Source of the DNA: Rhodopirellula sp.
Lineage (GTDB): Bacteria; Planctomycetota; Planctomycetia; Pirellulales; Pirellulaceae
Direction of reading: 5' to 3'
Assembly: GCA_002689655.1 (NCBI GenBank)
Contig: NZHC01000028.1
Coordinates: forward strand, 1 to 44,030
DNA: 44,030 bases
Part shown: piece by piece, positions 17,940 to 26,154 of the stretch
Position numbering within the stretch: the stretch's first letter is position 1
Layout: the number at the start of each line of letters is the position of its first letter
Notes under the pieces: generated by a model
What the model was told of the DNA's origin: nothing
What the model saw: only the letters and a program-made list of their open reading frames with translations
The model's database searches: none
Translations under genes and position numbers: made by a program

Positions 17940-18902
17940 TCACCTGGCGCGAACCAGAGTCTCTCGCTTGATCTGCTCACGCTCGATCAACTCTGCAATG
18001 GATAACAAAAACCGATCAGCATCCACCGGATAACCCGCCGTCGGCGTCAACTCGCCAGTGTACCGCTTGGCAAAGTACTGATTGAAGGCCTGCATGCACC
18101 GCTCTCTCAAATATTTTGCCTGCATCGACGCTAAGGCAACCGGGGTAAAACGATCACCTTTGACGGTAAAGCGAACCGACAGTCTGGAACCCGCACCCAC
18201 CAGTTGATAAGAACTCTCCTTTGCCGTCTCCGCATCCACCTGAACAACGCGATCCGAAAAGACGTGCTGCAGCACGCCTGCATAATATCGCCGGCCACCG
18301 TGCCGATCACAGTAAACATCAGTGAATTCACAGTCAGCGAACTCCGCCTCTGCCTGATGTCGTTCGGCCAATTTTTTTACCAGGTTCAAGGTTGTCTGCG
18401 AAAGCAGATCTGCCTTATTCGCACCCCTCGCACAAAAGTCATTGAACTCCTTTGCCGTGATCACCCGACACGCAAACCCAACCAGGCGCAAACCTGTCGC
18501 CTGCCAATTCTGTAAACATTGGCTGGTTTGTTCACGAGTCAGCCACGGCAGATCTTCTCCCTGCGTGGATAACCAGGGTGTACTCGTGATCGAATCAAAG
18601 TCTTCTGCCGCCAGCCAGGGCAATGCATCCACAAGAGAATCTTCTGGCCTTTTGCACCAATGCATACAAGCACTCATAACGGCGTGCAAGCCAGCCAACC
18701 CACTGGATGGTTTAAAAACCGCTTTAGAGTCATCAACAACAACTGAATTCTCACCGCACAGGTTTCGCTCGCGGAGCGGTTCAAATAGTGCCTCGAGAGA
18801 TTCCCTATCTGGGTGACCTTGCACTTCCCATGCAGTACCAGTGATGATGAGGGGACCTAATTTCGGTCCATAGCCTGCTTCGTCTGTCGCGATCAACAGC
18901 AT
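17940..18902 (-). CDS. Divergent RNase HII-like protein
   Basis: A 320-residue protein that begins with MLLIATDEAGYGPKLGPL, closely resembling the active-site strand of RNase HII (DEAGRGPxAGPV). VVDDSKAVFKP (55-65) matches the DDSK motif. Further on, YCDRHGGRRYY and a helix with AKYLRERCMQAFNQYF could supply the remaining acidic residues and the carboxy-terminal helix. Typical RNase HII is about 200-220 residues; here an extra stretch of roughly 100 residues separates the motifs. It may cut RNA in RNA-DNA hybrids or have another RNase H-fold nuclease role. The ATG at 18902 is chosen because it starts right before the conserved strand. It is leftward, upstream of the decarboxylase gene. Confidence 0.7.
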   Translation of the reverse strand: MLLIATDEAGYGPKLGPLIITGTAWEVQGHPDRESLEALFEPLRERNLCGENSVVVDDSKAVFKPSSGLAGLHAVMSACMHWCKRPEDSLVDALPWLAAEDFDSITSTPWLSTQGEDLPWLTREQTSQCLQNWQATGLRLVGFACRVITAKEFNDFCARGANKADLLSQTTLNLVKKLAERHQAEAEFADCEFTDVYCDRHGGRRYYAGVLQHVFSDRVVQVDAETAKESSYQLVGAGSRLSVRFTVKGDRFTPVALASMQAKYLRERCMQAFNQYFAKRYTGELTPTAGYPVDADRFLLSIAELIEREQIKRETLVRAR

Positions 18903-19222
18903 ACTGGTGTACCACAGAAAGGTAGTTCGAATGGAAGCGTCACGGAAACACGTCCACAACAGAGCTTGAAACACGTGAGCAGCATACTATTCGCCTTCCA
19001 CCTAGGACAACCAGACGCGCGCCGCCATGCCCCGGTTTCGCTGATACATCTGTTTTTGTCTACCCTCGACGATTGCCAGATTATGCGACCGGAACACCCT
19101 CGACTCGCTCTGACCGACATAACTCAGCAGTGAACGCTTCACTTCCTAGATAGAAGAGCCGCCACGGTCGCAACCGCCACGCACACCGCATCCCTGTTCG
19201 TTACCAACAACCAAATTAACCC
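18903..19222. other. Divergent intergenic region before glgX
   Basis: About 320 bases between the leftward RNase HII-like gene and rightward glgX. It should contain both promoters. I found no convincing -35/-10 pair, hairpin or repeat. The open frame of the leftward gene extends to 18974, but this part has no family similarity. Confidence 0.5.
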
Positions 19223-21313
19223 ATGTCTGCAATTGGAACCGGCACGAGCTACCCGCTTGGTGCCAGCATCACTCCAACCGGAGTCAACTTCAGCGTGCAT
19301 TCGAAGAACTGTACCGGGATGGAGTTGTTGCTCTTCGACGACGTGAATGACACGAGGCCGACCACCACGATCAAACTTGATGCTCGCAAACACCAGACAT
19401 TTCATTATTGGCATGTGCATGTTGACGGTTTGAAGTCAGGGCAGATCTATGGTTATCGCGTGCAGGGTCCGTTCCTGCCAGAGCACGGCATGCGTTTCGA
19501 TGGTGAGAAGATCCTGCTTGATCCCTACGGTCGGGCGATAGCGATTCCAGAGCGTTTTGATCGCGAGGCTGGTGCGCGTCCGGGCGACAATACACCCCAT
19601 GCGATGAAGAGCGTCGTGGCCGATGTTTCACAATACGATTGGGAGGGCGACACGCAGCTCTGCCGCCCGTTTAACAAGACAATCATTTATGAAATGCATG
19701 TGCGCGGATTCACACGGCATTCGTCATCCGGCGTAAGCCCTGAAAAACGAGGGACGTATTCCGGCTTGATTGAGAAGATCCCCTACTTGCAGGACCTTGG
19801 TGTAACGGCCGTTGAACTGCTTCCTGTCTTCCAATTTGATCCGCAGGAAGCTCCACCAGGCCTGAGCAATTACTGGGGTTACAATCCTGTTTCGCTATTT
19901 GCTCCCCATTCGGGTTACGCTGCATCTACCAATCCACTTGGCGTGCTGGACGAATTCCGAGACATGGTGAAGACCCTGCACCGCGCAGGCATCGAAGTCA
20001 TCCTGGACGTCGTATACAACCATACGGCTGAGGGCAACGAAATCGGCCCGACCTTCTGTTTCAAGGGTCTCGAGAACTCTGCCTACTACATTCCCCAGCA
20101 GCAAACGGATTCCCAATCCGAACTCAGTCACTACGCGAATTTCAGTGGTTGCGGTAACACCCTCAATGGAAATCACGCCATTGTTCGGCGACTCATTCTG
20201 TCGAGTCTTCGATATTGGGTTGAGGAGATGCATGTCGATGGATTCCGGTTTGATCTGGCGTCTGTCTTATCCCGCGATATCTACGGCAACCCCGAAGCGA
20301 ATCCGCCGATTCTGTGGGACATCGAGACCGATCCAGTTCTCAGCGGAACCAAACTGATTGCGGAAGCTTGGGATGCGGCAGGTTTGTACCAAGTCGGTAA
20401 TTTTTTTGGCGACCATTGGAAAGAATGGAATGGCCGATTTCGCGACGACGTACGTGCCTTCATCAAGGGAGATGAAAAGAAGGCAGGCGTATTTGCAAAA
20501 CGTTTTCTTGCCAGCCCCGATATTTATGGACATCGAAATCGAGAACCGGAGCAGAGCATCAACTTCGTTACCTCACACGATGGCTTCACGATGAACGACC
20601 TGGTTTCTTACGACAAAAAGCACAACGAAGCGAATAACGAAGGTAACCGTGATGGTCACAACGAAACCCTGAGCTGGAACTGCGGGGTTGAAGGTCCCAC
20701 CGATGATCCAGCAATCGAGGCGCTCCGACTGAAACAGATCAAAAATTTCTTTGCCACCAATATCCTCTCGCTGGGCGTGCCCATGCTGGTGATGGGCGAC
20801 GAAGTCCGCCGCACCCAGAACGGCAATAACAATGCTTACTGCCAAGACAACGAAACCAGCTGGTTTGATTGGAGCTTGCTAGAGAAGAATGCTGATCTGC
20901 ACCGGTTTGTTCGCCGACTGATCAACTATCGACAAGGATTGCCTGAACGTACGGACCCGATGCTGCCATTAACCGAGGTGATTGAACGAGCAAGTGTACG
21001 TTGGCACGGAACGCAACTGGACCAACCCGACTGGGGTGATCAATCACGCAGCGTTGCGTTCACCATCGAAACCAAGCATCGCTGGTACCACCTGATTTTC
21101 AATGCCTATTGGGAAGAGATAACTTTCGCCTTGCCTTCCGTTCCTGAAGACTTCCACGCTTGGCAGCGCATAGTGGATACAGACCTTGCGTCGCCCGATG
21201 ACATCACCGATGGCACCCCACTCGATGATGCTAGTGAATATGCGGTTCAAGATCGATCCACGGTCATCCTCGCCTCGAGCCGCATTCGTCGACCAATCAC
21301 CAGCTCGGACTGA
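19223..21313 (+). CDS. glgX: Glycogen debranching enzyme GlgX (isoamylase type, GH13)
   Basis: Hydrolyses alpha-1,6 branch points in glycogen or limit dextrins in the cytoplasm. The 696-residue protein has the usual order: an amino-terminal CBM48-like domain (about 8-130, YPLGASITPTGVNFSVHS), then the GH13 barrel. Conserved region I is DVVYNHT, region II DGFRFDLA with the nucleophile Asp344, region III LIAEAWD with acid/base Glu381, and region IV VTSHDG with Asp453. These spacings match E. coli GlgX closely. KHNEANNEGNRDGHNETLSWNCG and GDEVRRTQNGNNNAYCQDN are also hallmark stretches. The ATG at 19223 fits the family start. No other glycogen gene is adjacent; the gene is convergent with the sulfatase. 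Confidence 0.96.
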   Translation: MSAIGTGTSYPLGASITPTGVNFSVHSKNCTGMELLLFDDVNDTRPTTTIKLDARKHQTFHYWHVHVDGLKSGQIYGYRVQGPFLPEHGMRFDGEKILLDPYGRAIAIPERFDREAGARPGDNTPHAMKSVVADVSQYDWEGDTQLCRPFNKTIIYEMHVRGFTRHSSSGVSPEKRGTYSGLIEKIPYLQDLGVTAVELLPVFQFDPQEAPPGLSNYWGYNPVSLFAPHSGYAASTNPLGVLDEFRDMVKTLHRAGIEVILDVVYNHTAEGNEIGPTFCFKGLENSAYYIPQQQTDSQSELSHYANFSGCGNTLNGNHAIVRRLILSSLRYWVEEMHVDGFRFDLASVLSRDIYGNPEANPPILWDIETDPVLSGTKLIAEAWDAAGLYQVGNFFGDHWKEWNGRFRDDVRAFIKGDEKKAGVFAKRFLASPDIYGHRNREPEQSINFVTSHDGFTMNDLVSYDKKHNEANNEGNRDGHNETLSWNCGVEGPTDDPAIEALRLKQIKNFFATNILSLGVPMLVMGDEVRRTQNGNNNAYCQDNETSWFDWSLLEKNADLHRFVRRLINYRQGLPERTDPMLPLTEVIERASVRWHGTQLDQPDWGDQSRSVAFTIETKHRWYHLIFNAYWEEITFALPSVPEDFHAWQRIVDTDLASPDDITDGTPLDDASEYAVQDRSTVILASSRIRRPITSSD

Positions 21314-21344
21314 GTCGGCTAAATCATCAGACCTCTACAACATC

Positions 21345-21374
21345 AACCTGGATCACCTGAACCTGGATCACCTC
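21345..21374. repeat. Direct repeat, 15-bp unit, two copies
   Basis: AACCTGGATCACCTG is repeated head to tail, with one mismatch at the last base of the second copy. It lies between the convergent glgX and sulfatase genes. The rest of the 140-bp gap shows no clear terminator. Confidence 0.85.
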
Positions 21375-21454
21375 GCATTAAATGCAACAGTGTCATCCCA
21401 ACTGAGAGTCTCTACTGGGAAACCAAAGCCCATGGCAGGTGCATCCCCAACGGC

Positions 21455-23359
21455 CTAGTCGAACTTCAGCTTGACCTCGCTGATACTGCCAGCAAAGGTA
21501 GTGCTAGTGTACTTGCCGACGGGCTTGATTTTGTCATCACCCACCTGAAGCCCATCACCGGCCTGCGTTAGAACACACGCGGCATCCGCAGTTGCCGCAA
21601 CCTTTCCATTGATAACAAGCTGCATCTTTCCGTTCTTCGAAATCGTGGCTGTGACCGTTGCGATCCCTGAAGTGAGTGGTTCACTTGCAACGGCTTCCGT
21701 CAGCTTCCATGCATCTCGCACTCCCAACACCAGCTTCCCCTCTCGAATGTAGAGAGCATAACCTTGCTTATCACCTCCCTGTGCCAGAATCACGCCGTCT
21801 GCCCCTTTGCTGTCAAAAGATGTGGTGATCGATACGCTTCTTCCCCCGTAGTCGGGCGCACTTTTCCCGGATAAGTCATCTCCCTGCTGCAAACTGTATC
21901 TCCTCCTGCTGCTGCGAGTTTTCTTTTCGGGCTGCTTCCCCAATTCCAGCCCATTATCCTGCGGGATTGCCTTGTTCCAAGCCAGCAACTTTGTCGTCAG
22001 TTCAGACACAACCTGAGGGTTGTCGACAGCAAGATTGTCTTTTTCCCCCGGGTCATCAATGAGATGGAAGAGCTGCGCTCGACTGCCGTCGTAATCACAC
22101 AGCAATTTCCATGCTCCTTGCCTGACGGCCAAATCAGGCAAGTGGCTAAACCCGTAGTAGTTTTTTCTATCCGGGGGACGCCGAAAGAAAATTTCGGCCT
22201 GCCTTCCTGCAGTGGACTTACCTAGCAGCGTGTCCAGCACATCCTCGCCATCATAGATCGTCCCGGCAGGTGGCTTGGCATGTGCCAACCTGAGAAGCGA
22301 AGGCGTAAGATCGATGGCAGAAAAGACCGAGGTAGTATTTCTAGTGCCAACGGCACCTGTCGCGACAAGGCCGGGTCCCCAGACAATCAGCGGCGATCGA
22401 ATCCCGCCCTCAAACAGATGCGTCTTGTATCCCTTGAGCGGGCCAGCCTGACCGGCTCCCAACTCACAACCGTTGTCCGAACAAACCAATACCAGTGTAT
22501 TGTTGCGGAGCTTGGGATTATCTCGAATGTAACTGAACAATTTGGAAAACTGCCGATCCATAGTCTCCAAAACGGCAAGATACAAACCACGTTTCCCCTT
22601 GCTCTTGGCAACGTTGTATTCTTCTGCAGGCGGCCAGAATGGGCTGTGCACATCGTCGGGCCAGACATTTACATAGAAAGGTTTGTCCGCCGCCTCGGCC
22701 TTCTCCATGAAAGGAATAGCCGCATCGATGAAACCACGGGTAATTTTTGACCTTTGCATCCATGTAACAGGTTCGCCCAATCTGACAGCGTCACCCCAAA
22801 TTTTTCCAACCTTACCGTCACCTGTCTTTGTAAGCGGCAACAACTTCGCTCCCATGCCCTCAAAATTCGTGAGCGAGGTATCAAAACCATAGTCAGTGAT
22901 TGGAGGTGCCTCATCTACATCTCGCTGCCCCCCCATGTGCCATTTTCCAAAATGCCCCGTGGCGTAACCTGCTTGCTTAAGACTGCGTGCCAGCATAGGG
23001 GCCTTGGGATCCAACCATTGAGCCAATCCTCGCAACTCATTCAGTTGCCGATGCGCCAGGTACGAAGTGATCCGCCATCGCTGCGGATACTGTCCCGTTG
23101 AAATGGCAACCCGCGACGGAGAACAGATCGGGGAGTTCACATAGAACTGTTCAAATGCAATTCCTTCACGAGCTAAACGATCAATCGCAGGTGTTTCGGC
23201 ATCCGTATTACCGAAGCACGAAAAATCCGCCCACCCCATGTCATCGATGAAAACCACTACCACATTTGGCTGCGTGTCACCTCTTGCATCAGAACCAAAT
23301 ACCAAAGCTACCAACGGCAGCAGGCAAAGAACAATAGATCTACTCGAAAAACCGTACAT
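21455..23359 (-). CDS. Exported sulfatase with carboxy-terminal LamG-like extension
   Basis: A 634-residue type I (formylglycine) sulfatase. A signal peptide spans about 1-27. PNVVVVFIDDMGWADFSCFG provides the metal-binding Asp pair (39-40). CSPSR with Cys79 is the motif converted to formylglycine, followed by GKWHMGG, DDVHSPF and CSDNG (second metal-binding region). After about residue 470, a Ser/Arg/Lys-rich linker leads into a beta-rich domain of about 130 residues (SVSITTSFDSKGADGVILAQGGDKQGYALYI-type text) that resembles LamG/concanavalin folds and may bind a glycan. The likely substrate is a sulfated polysaccharide, as is common in marine planctomycetes. ATG 23359 has GGGG eight bases upstream and begins the signal peptide; a GTG at 23392 is less likely. 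No formylglycine-generating enzyme gene is in the window. Confidence 0.93.
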   Translation of the reverse strand: MYGFSSRSIVLCLLPLVALVFGSDARGDTQPNVVVVFIDDMGWADFSCFGNTDAETPAIDRLAREGIAFEQFYVNSPICSPSRVAISTGQYPQRWRITSYLAHRQLNELRGLAQWLDPKAPMLARSLKQAGYATGHFGKWHMGGQRDVDEAPPITDYGFDTSLTNFEGMGAKLLPLTKTGDGKVGKIWGDAVRLGEPVTWMQRSKITRGFIDAAIPFMEKAEAADKPFYVNVWPDDVHSPFWPPAEEYNVAKSKGKRGLYLAVLETMDRQFSKLFSYIRDNPKLRNNTLVLVCSDNGCELGAGQAGPLKGYKTHLFEGGIRSPLIVWGPGLVATGAVGTRNTTSVFSAIDLTPSLLRLAHAKPPAGTIYDGEDVLDTLLGKSTAGRQAEIFFRRPPDRKNYYGFSHLPDLAVRQGAWKLLCDYDGSRAQLFHLIDDPGEKDNLAVDNPQVVSELTTKLLAWNKAIPQDNGLELGKQPEKKTRSSRRRYSLQQGDDLSGKSAPDYGGRSVSITTSFDSKGADGVILAQGGDKQGYALYIREGKLVLGVRDAWKLTEAVASEPLTSGIATVTATISKNGKMQLVINGKVAATADAACVLTQAGDGLQVGDDKIKPVGKYTSTTFAGSISEVKLKFD

Positions 23360-24093
23360 TAAGCTGGCCCCAAAGACGAACTGACATACCACGCGACATC
23401 ATATTAACCACTGCTTGTAACAATGACGCCTAGGACGCCTCCCTTATTCTACCCATCGCCGTACCGTGTCGACGATCCACCGCTGACTATTCTCCATACA
23501 AAACCAGTTCCACAACTATACGTTCACTCACCCGACACTCAAGACCCGGAGAAAAAGAGGTGAAGCTGCAATTCAGCCAAAGCTTTCATACGGAAGTGTT
23601 CGCAGAGGTTCCTCGCCACCCCAGAAGCATTGCAACGTAGCCTAAATCGGAATAATTCTTTCGCAGTTGAGTAAAGCTGGCTCTGCGCAACATGTGCAAA
23701 CCGGAACTCTCTTCATCTCATTTTCCCTCGCTATCACTGACTGATGCAGGCCTACTAGCCGCACGATCCACCGTTACCTATTCCGAAAGTCACCTCACGC
23801 TTCAATCTCAGCACTGAGGGATGACCAAAAGTCATCTACGTTAGTTGACCAAAACTTTCGCTGCCAGACCATCACTGTCTTCACTAGTCAATCGTATTCG
23901 CTCAGCCAACAACGCATCGGTATGATGATGATCAAAGGCAGTCGTCTGCTCTCTTAACCCAAACTCAGGTTCGAACGGCGTCTCGCTCTTTTCAACCTCC
24001 AAGCCCATAAAACCACGAGCGAAGAAAGAGAGAAATATGTTGTAATTCAAAGAATCATGTCCAAATCCCATTAAGAAGTAGCGGAGGTTAGAT
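23360..24093. other. Long divergent intergenic region between sulfatase and ECF sigma gene
   Basis: About 735 bases with no convincing gene. A leftward frame (23841-24122) of 93 codons has no ribosome binding site and overlaps the sigma factor start. The last 20 bases hold a strong Shine-Dalgarno (GGAGG, six bases before the ATG at 24094). The length of the gap leaves room for regulation of both genes, but I could not identify a specific site. Confidence 0.5.
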
Positions 24094-24609
24094 ATGGAAA
24101 ATTCACGACACGACGAATTCACACGCTTGCTGATTCAGCATGAACCAGAACTCATCCGGTACATCATGGTAGCCGTACCAAATCGCACGGACGCTCGTGA
24201 CATCATGCAGGAATGTTCTGTTTCCCTCTGGAACAAATTTGCAACTTTCGATTCGAACCGGTCATTCGTGCCGTGGGCCTTGGGATTTGTTCGCATCGAG
24301 ATACGCCGTTTTCTTCGAAAATCAGCTCGGCGGTCTCAATTAACCGAAAGAGCGGCATCATTATTGTTGGAGGAACATGACATGACCGGCAATGATCTGG
24401 ATGCACGTCATTTGCATTTGCAAACATGTGTAAGCCAGCTTTCCGAGCGTCAAAAGCAGGTGGTAGACGGATACTACAGGATGGAGCAGTCTGTCGATGA
24501 ATTGTCTCAGCGCACAGGCCAAACCGTAGAAGCTATCTATAAGTCACTGCAACGAATCCGTCGCGTCTTACATGACTGCATCAACTCAAGGATGCGAACT
24601 GCCGAATGA
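24094..24609 (+). CDS. ECF-type RNA polymerase sigma factor
   Basis: A 171-residue sigma-70 family factor with only regions 2 and 4, as in ECF factors; it looks like the Rhodopirellula/Verrucomicrobium family. Region 2 includes DARDIMQECSVSLWNKFATFDSNRSF (about 33-58) and PWALGFVRIEIRRFLRK. Region 4 includes LSERQKQVVDGYYRMEQSVDELSQRTGQTVEAIYKSLQRIRRVLHDCI (about 116-163), a good helix-turn-helix. GGAGG lies six bases before the ATG. The TGA overlaps the ATG of the anti-sigma gene by four bases. It heads a block of six same-strand genes and probably controls some or all of them, possibly itself. Confidence 0.95.
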   Translation: MENSRHDEFTRLLIQHEPELIRYIMVAVPNRTDARDIMQECSVSLWNKFATFDSNRSFVPWALGFVRIEIRRFLRKSARRSQLTERAASLLLEEHDMTGNDLDARHLHLQTCVSQLSERQKQVVDGYYRMEQSVDELSQRTGQTVEAIYKSLQRIRRVLHDCINSRMRTAE

Positions 24610-26024
24610 CACCTCCGCTAGCGAACGAAAAATGGCAAGAGCTGATCCAGCTGCACCTTGATGGCATTGCAAACCAAGAACAGGTCAAGAACCTCTCAGC
24701 ACAGCTTGAGATTTGTTTTGATACACGTTTACTTTACTTGCGGATGCAGCACATCCATTCCAGTCTATTGACCGGTGAGTTTAGTGAGATGCCGTTTGCC
24801 CCATCTGAGCAACGCGTCCTGCAATTGATCTCAGATCTGGAAGAATCAAAGCCCACGCATCAACACCGACGTTATCTTTTCATAGCAGCATCAACAACGG
24901 CCGCCATTGCCCTTCTTCTTGGCCTCCTATTCATCCTTAGCTCTCAATCGGCCGCCAGTATCGAAGTCACAACCATCGAGGGACCGGTACGTTGGACCGG
25001 CCATGATGGACACGTCATCGAGAAACTAAACGTAGGTCAAATGCTCACCGGGGGAACGATCCAGACAACAGCCGCTGACTCACAAGCCACGCTTACATTC
25101 CGCGACGGATCGGCCGTTTCAACGACCGGTATCTCAGTGCTGTCGATTACGAACAAGGGCCAGAAACTACTGCATCTGCGGTCAGGCATCCTCTCTGCAA
25201 ATGTCACGCCTCAACGGAACAAGAGCCCAATGAATGTGCTCACCCCAACCGCAAGACTGGAGGTCCTTGGGACCAGATTTGATGTCGTCGCGAATTCGGA
25301 AGGGGCAAAGCTTATTGTTCGAGAAGGAGTCGTGAACGCGGTACGCACTTCCGACGGCCAATCTGTCAAGGTGGAAGCCGGGCACTCCACCATCGCCACC
25401 ACCAACGCAAAAGACTCATTTCATGCCAGAAATCACCACGAAACAACCTACAGATGGATCGCAAACCTGGAGCACGACCATAAACAAGGCGAAGGCGAAT
25501 TCGTCTCAGCAATGCATGCTCTGAAAAAGCGCATCCGTGACGCGATGACGAAAGGACACCTGACCAAGGAACAAATCCCCGCTGTGTATGGAGCACAGTT
25601 GGCCGCTGCAATAGATGCAGATGGCCTCTTGAAAGCCCAGCCTAAACAGATACGAGGAGGCGAATCTGGAGATCTGATCCGCATTGCGTCACTCTACGTC
25701 AACCACAACCAGCCAAAATCAGTAATCCTCACCCAACGCAGTGTCTTTCAAGTACGAGGCACAGCACCGGTTGAAACTGTGATAAACATCGGGATCGGTG
25801 TCTTCGGGACAACTCGCGCTGACGCAGCCCGTTTCGTAACATCCCACAAGGTCGAAGGCAATTTCAATCTGGAGGTCCCCGTCTCTGAGATGCAGAAATT
25901 CCGTGACCACTCCGACAAAACCCCACCTGTTGGCATGGAAATCTTTAGCTGGTTCTGCTTTACATCTGATCCGAATTGCGAATTCATAATTTCAGCCGTA
26001 TCATTGAATGCAGAAACAGACTGA
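24606..26024 (+). CDS. FecR-domain anti-sigma factor
   Basis: A 472-residue membrane protein. A cytoplasmic amino-terminal part (1-85, with an anti-sigma-like helical pattern WQELIQLHLDGIANQEQVKNL) is followed by one transmembrane helix at about 90-112. A FecR domain follows (about 117-270: TIEGPVRWTG, GTIQTTAADSQATLTFRDGSAV, VLTPTARLEVLGTRFDVVAN). The last 200 residues are a less familiar extracytoplasmic part with no strong match that I know. By analogy with FecI/FecR pairs, it should bind the sigma factor and release it on an outside signal. The ATGA overlap with the sigma gene supports co-translation. A 15-bp tandem repeat separates it from the next gene. Confidence 0.9.
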   Translation: MTPPLANEKWQELIQLHLDGIANQEQVKNLSAQLEICFDTRLLYLRMQHIHSSLLTGEFSEMPFAPSEQRVLQLISDLEESKPTHQHRRYLFIAASTTAAIALLLGLLFILSSQSAASIEVTTIEGPVRWTGHDGHVIEKLNVGQMLTGGTIQTTAADSQATLTFRDGSAVSTTGISVLSITNKGQKLLHLRSGILSANVTPQRNKSPMNVLTPTARLEVLGTRFDVVANSEGAKLIVREGVVNAVRTSDGQSVKVEAGHSTIATTNAKDSFHARNHHETTYRWIANLEHDHKQGEGEFVSAMHALKKRIRDAMTKGHLTKEQIPAVYGAQLAAAIDADGLLKAQPKQIRGGESGDLIRIASLYVNHNQPKSVILTQRSVFQVRGTAPVETVINIGIGVFGTTRADAARFVTSHKVEGNFNLEVPVSEMQKFRDHSDKTPPVGMEIFSWFCFTSDPNCEFIISAVSLNAETD

Positions 26025-26055
26025 TCCTACACGCTTAAGAATAAATTCTTCCCTT

Positions 26056-26138
26056 CACTTGCACATATTCCACTTGCACATATTCCACTTGCACATATTC
26101 CCATTGCACATATTCCCATTGCACATATTCCACTTGCA
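26056..26138. repeat. Tandem repeat, 15-bp unit, five and a half copies
   Basis: Three perfect copies of CACTTGCACATATTC (26056-26100) are followed by two copies starting CCATT (26101-26130) and a partial copy (CACTTGCA, 26131-26138). With 15 bases per unit the rightward frame never stops and would read as HLHIF/PLHIF repeats running in frame into the downstream gene. It lies between the anti-sigma gene and the thioredoxin-fold gene. Confidence 0.96.
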
Positions 26139-26154
26139 AAAACCGAACACAATC

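Noticed and set aside
23841-24122. Leftward frame of 93 codons upstream of the sigma factor
   Set aside because: It overlaps the sigma factor start and has no ribosome binding site. Its last 45 residues look somewhat protein-like, so a decayed gene remnant is possible, but I cannot support a call.
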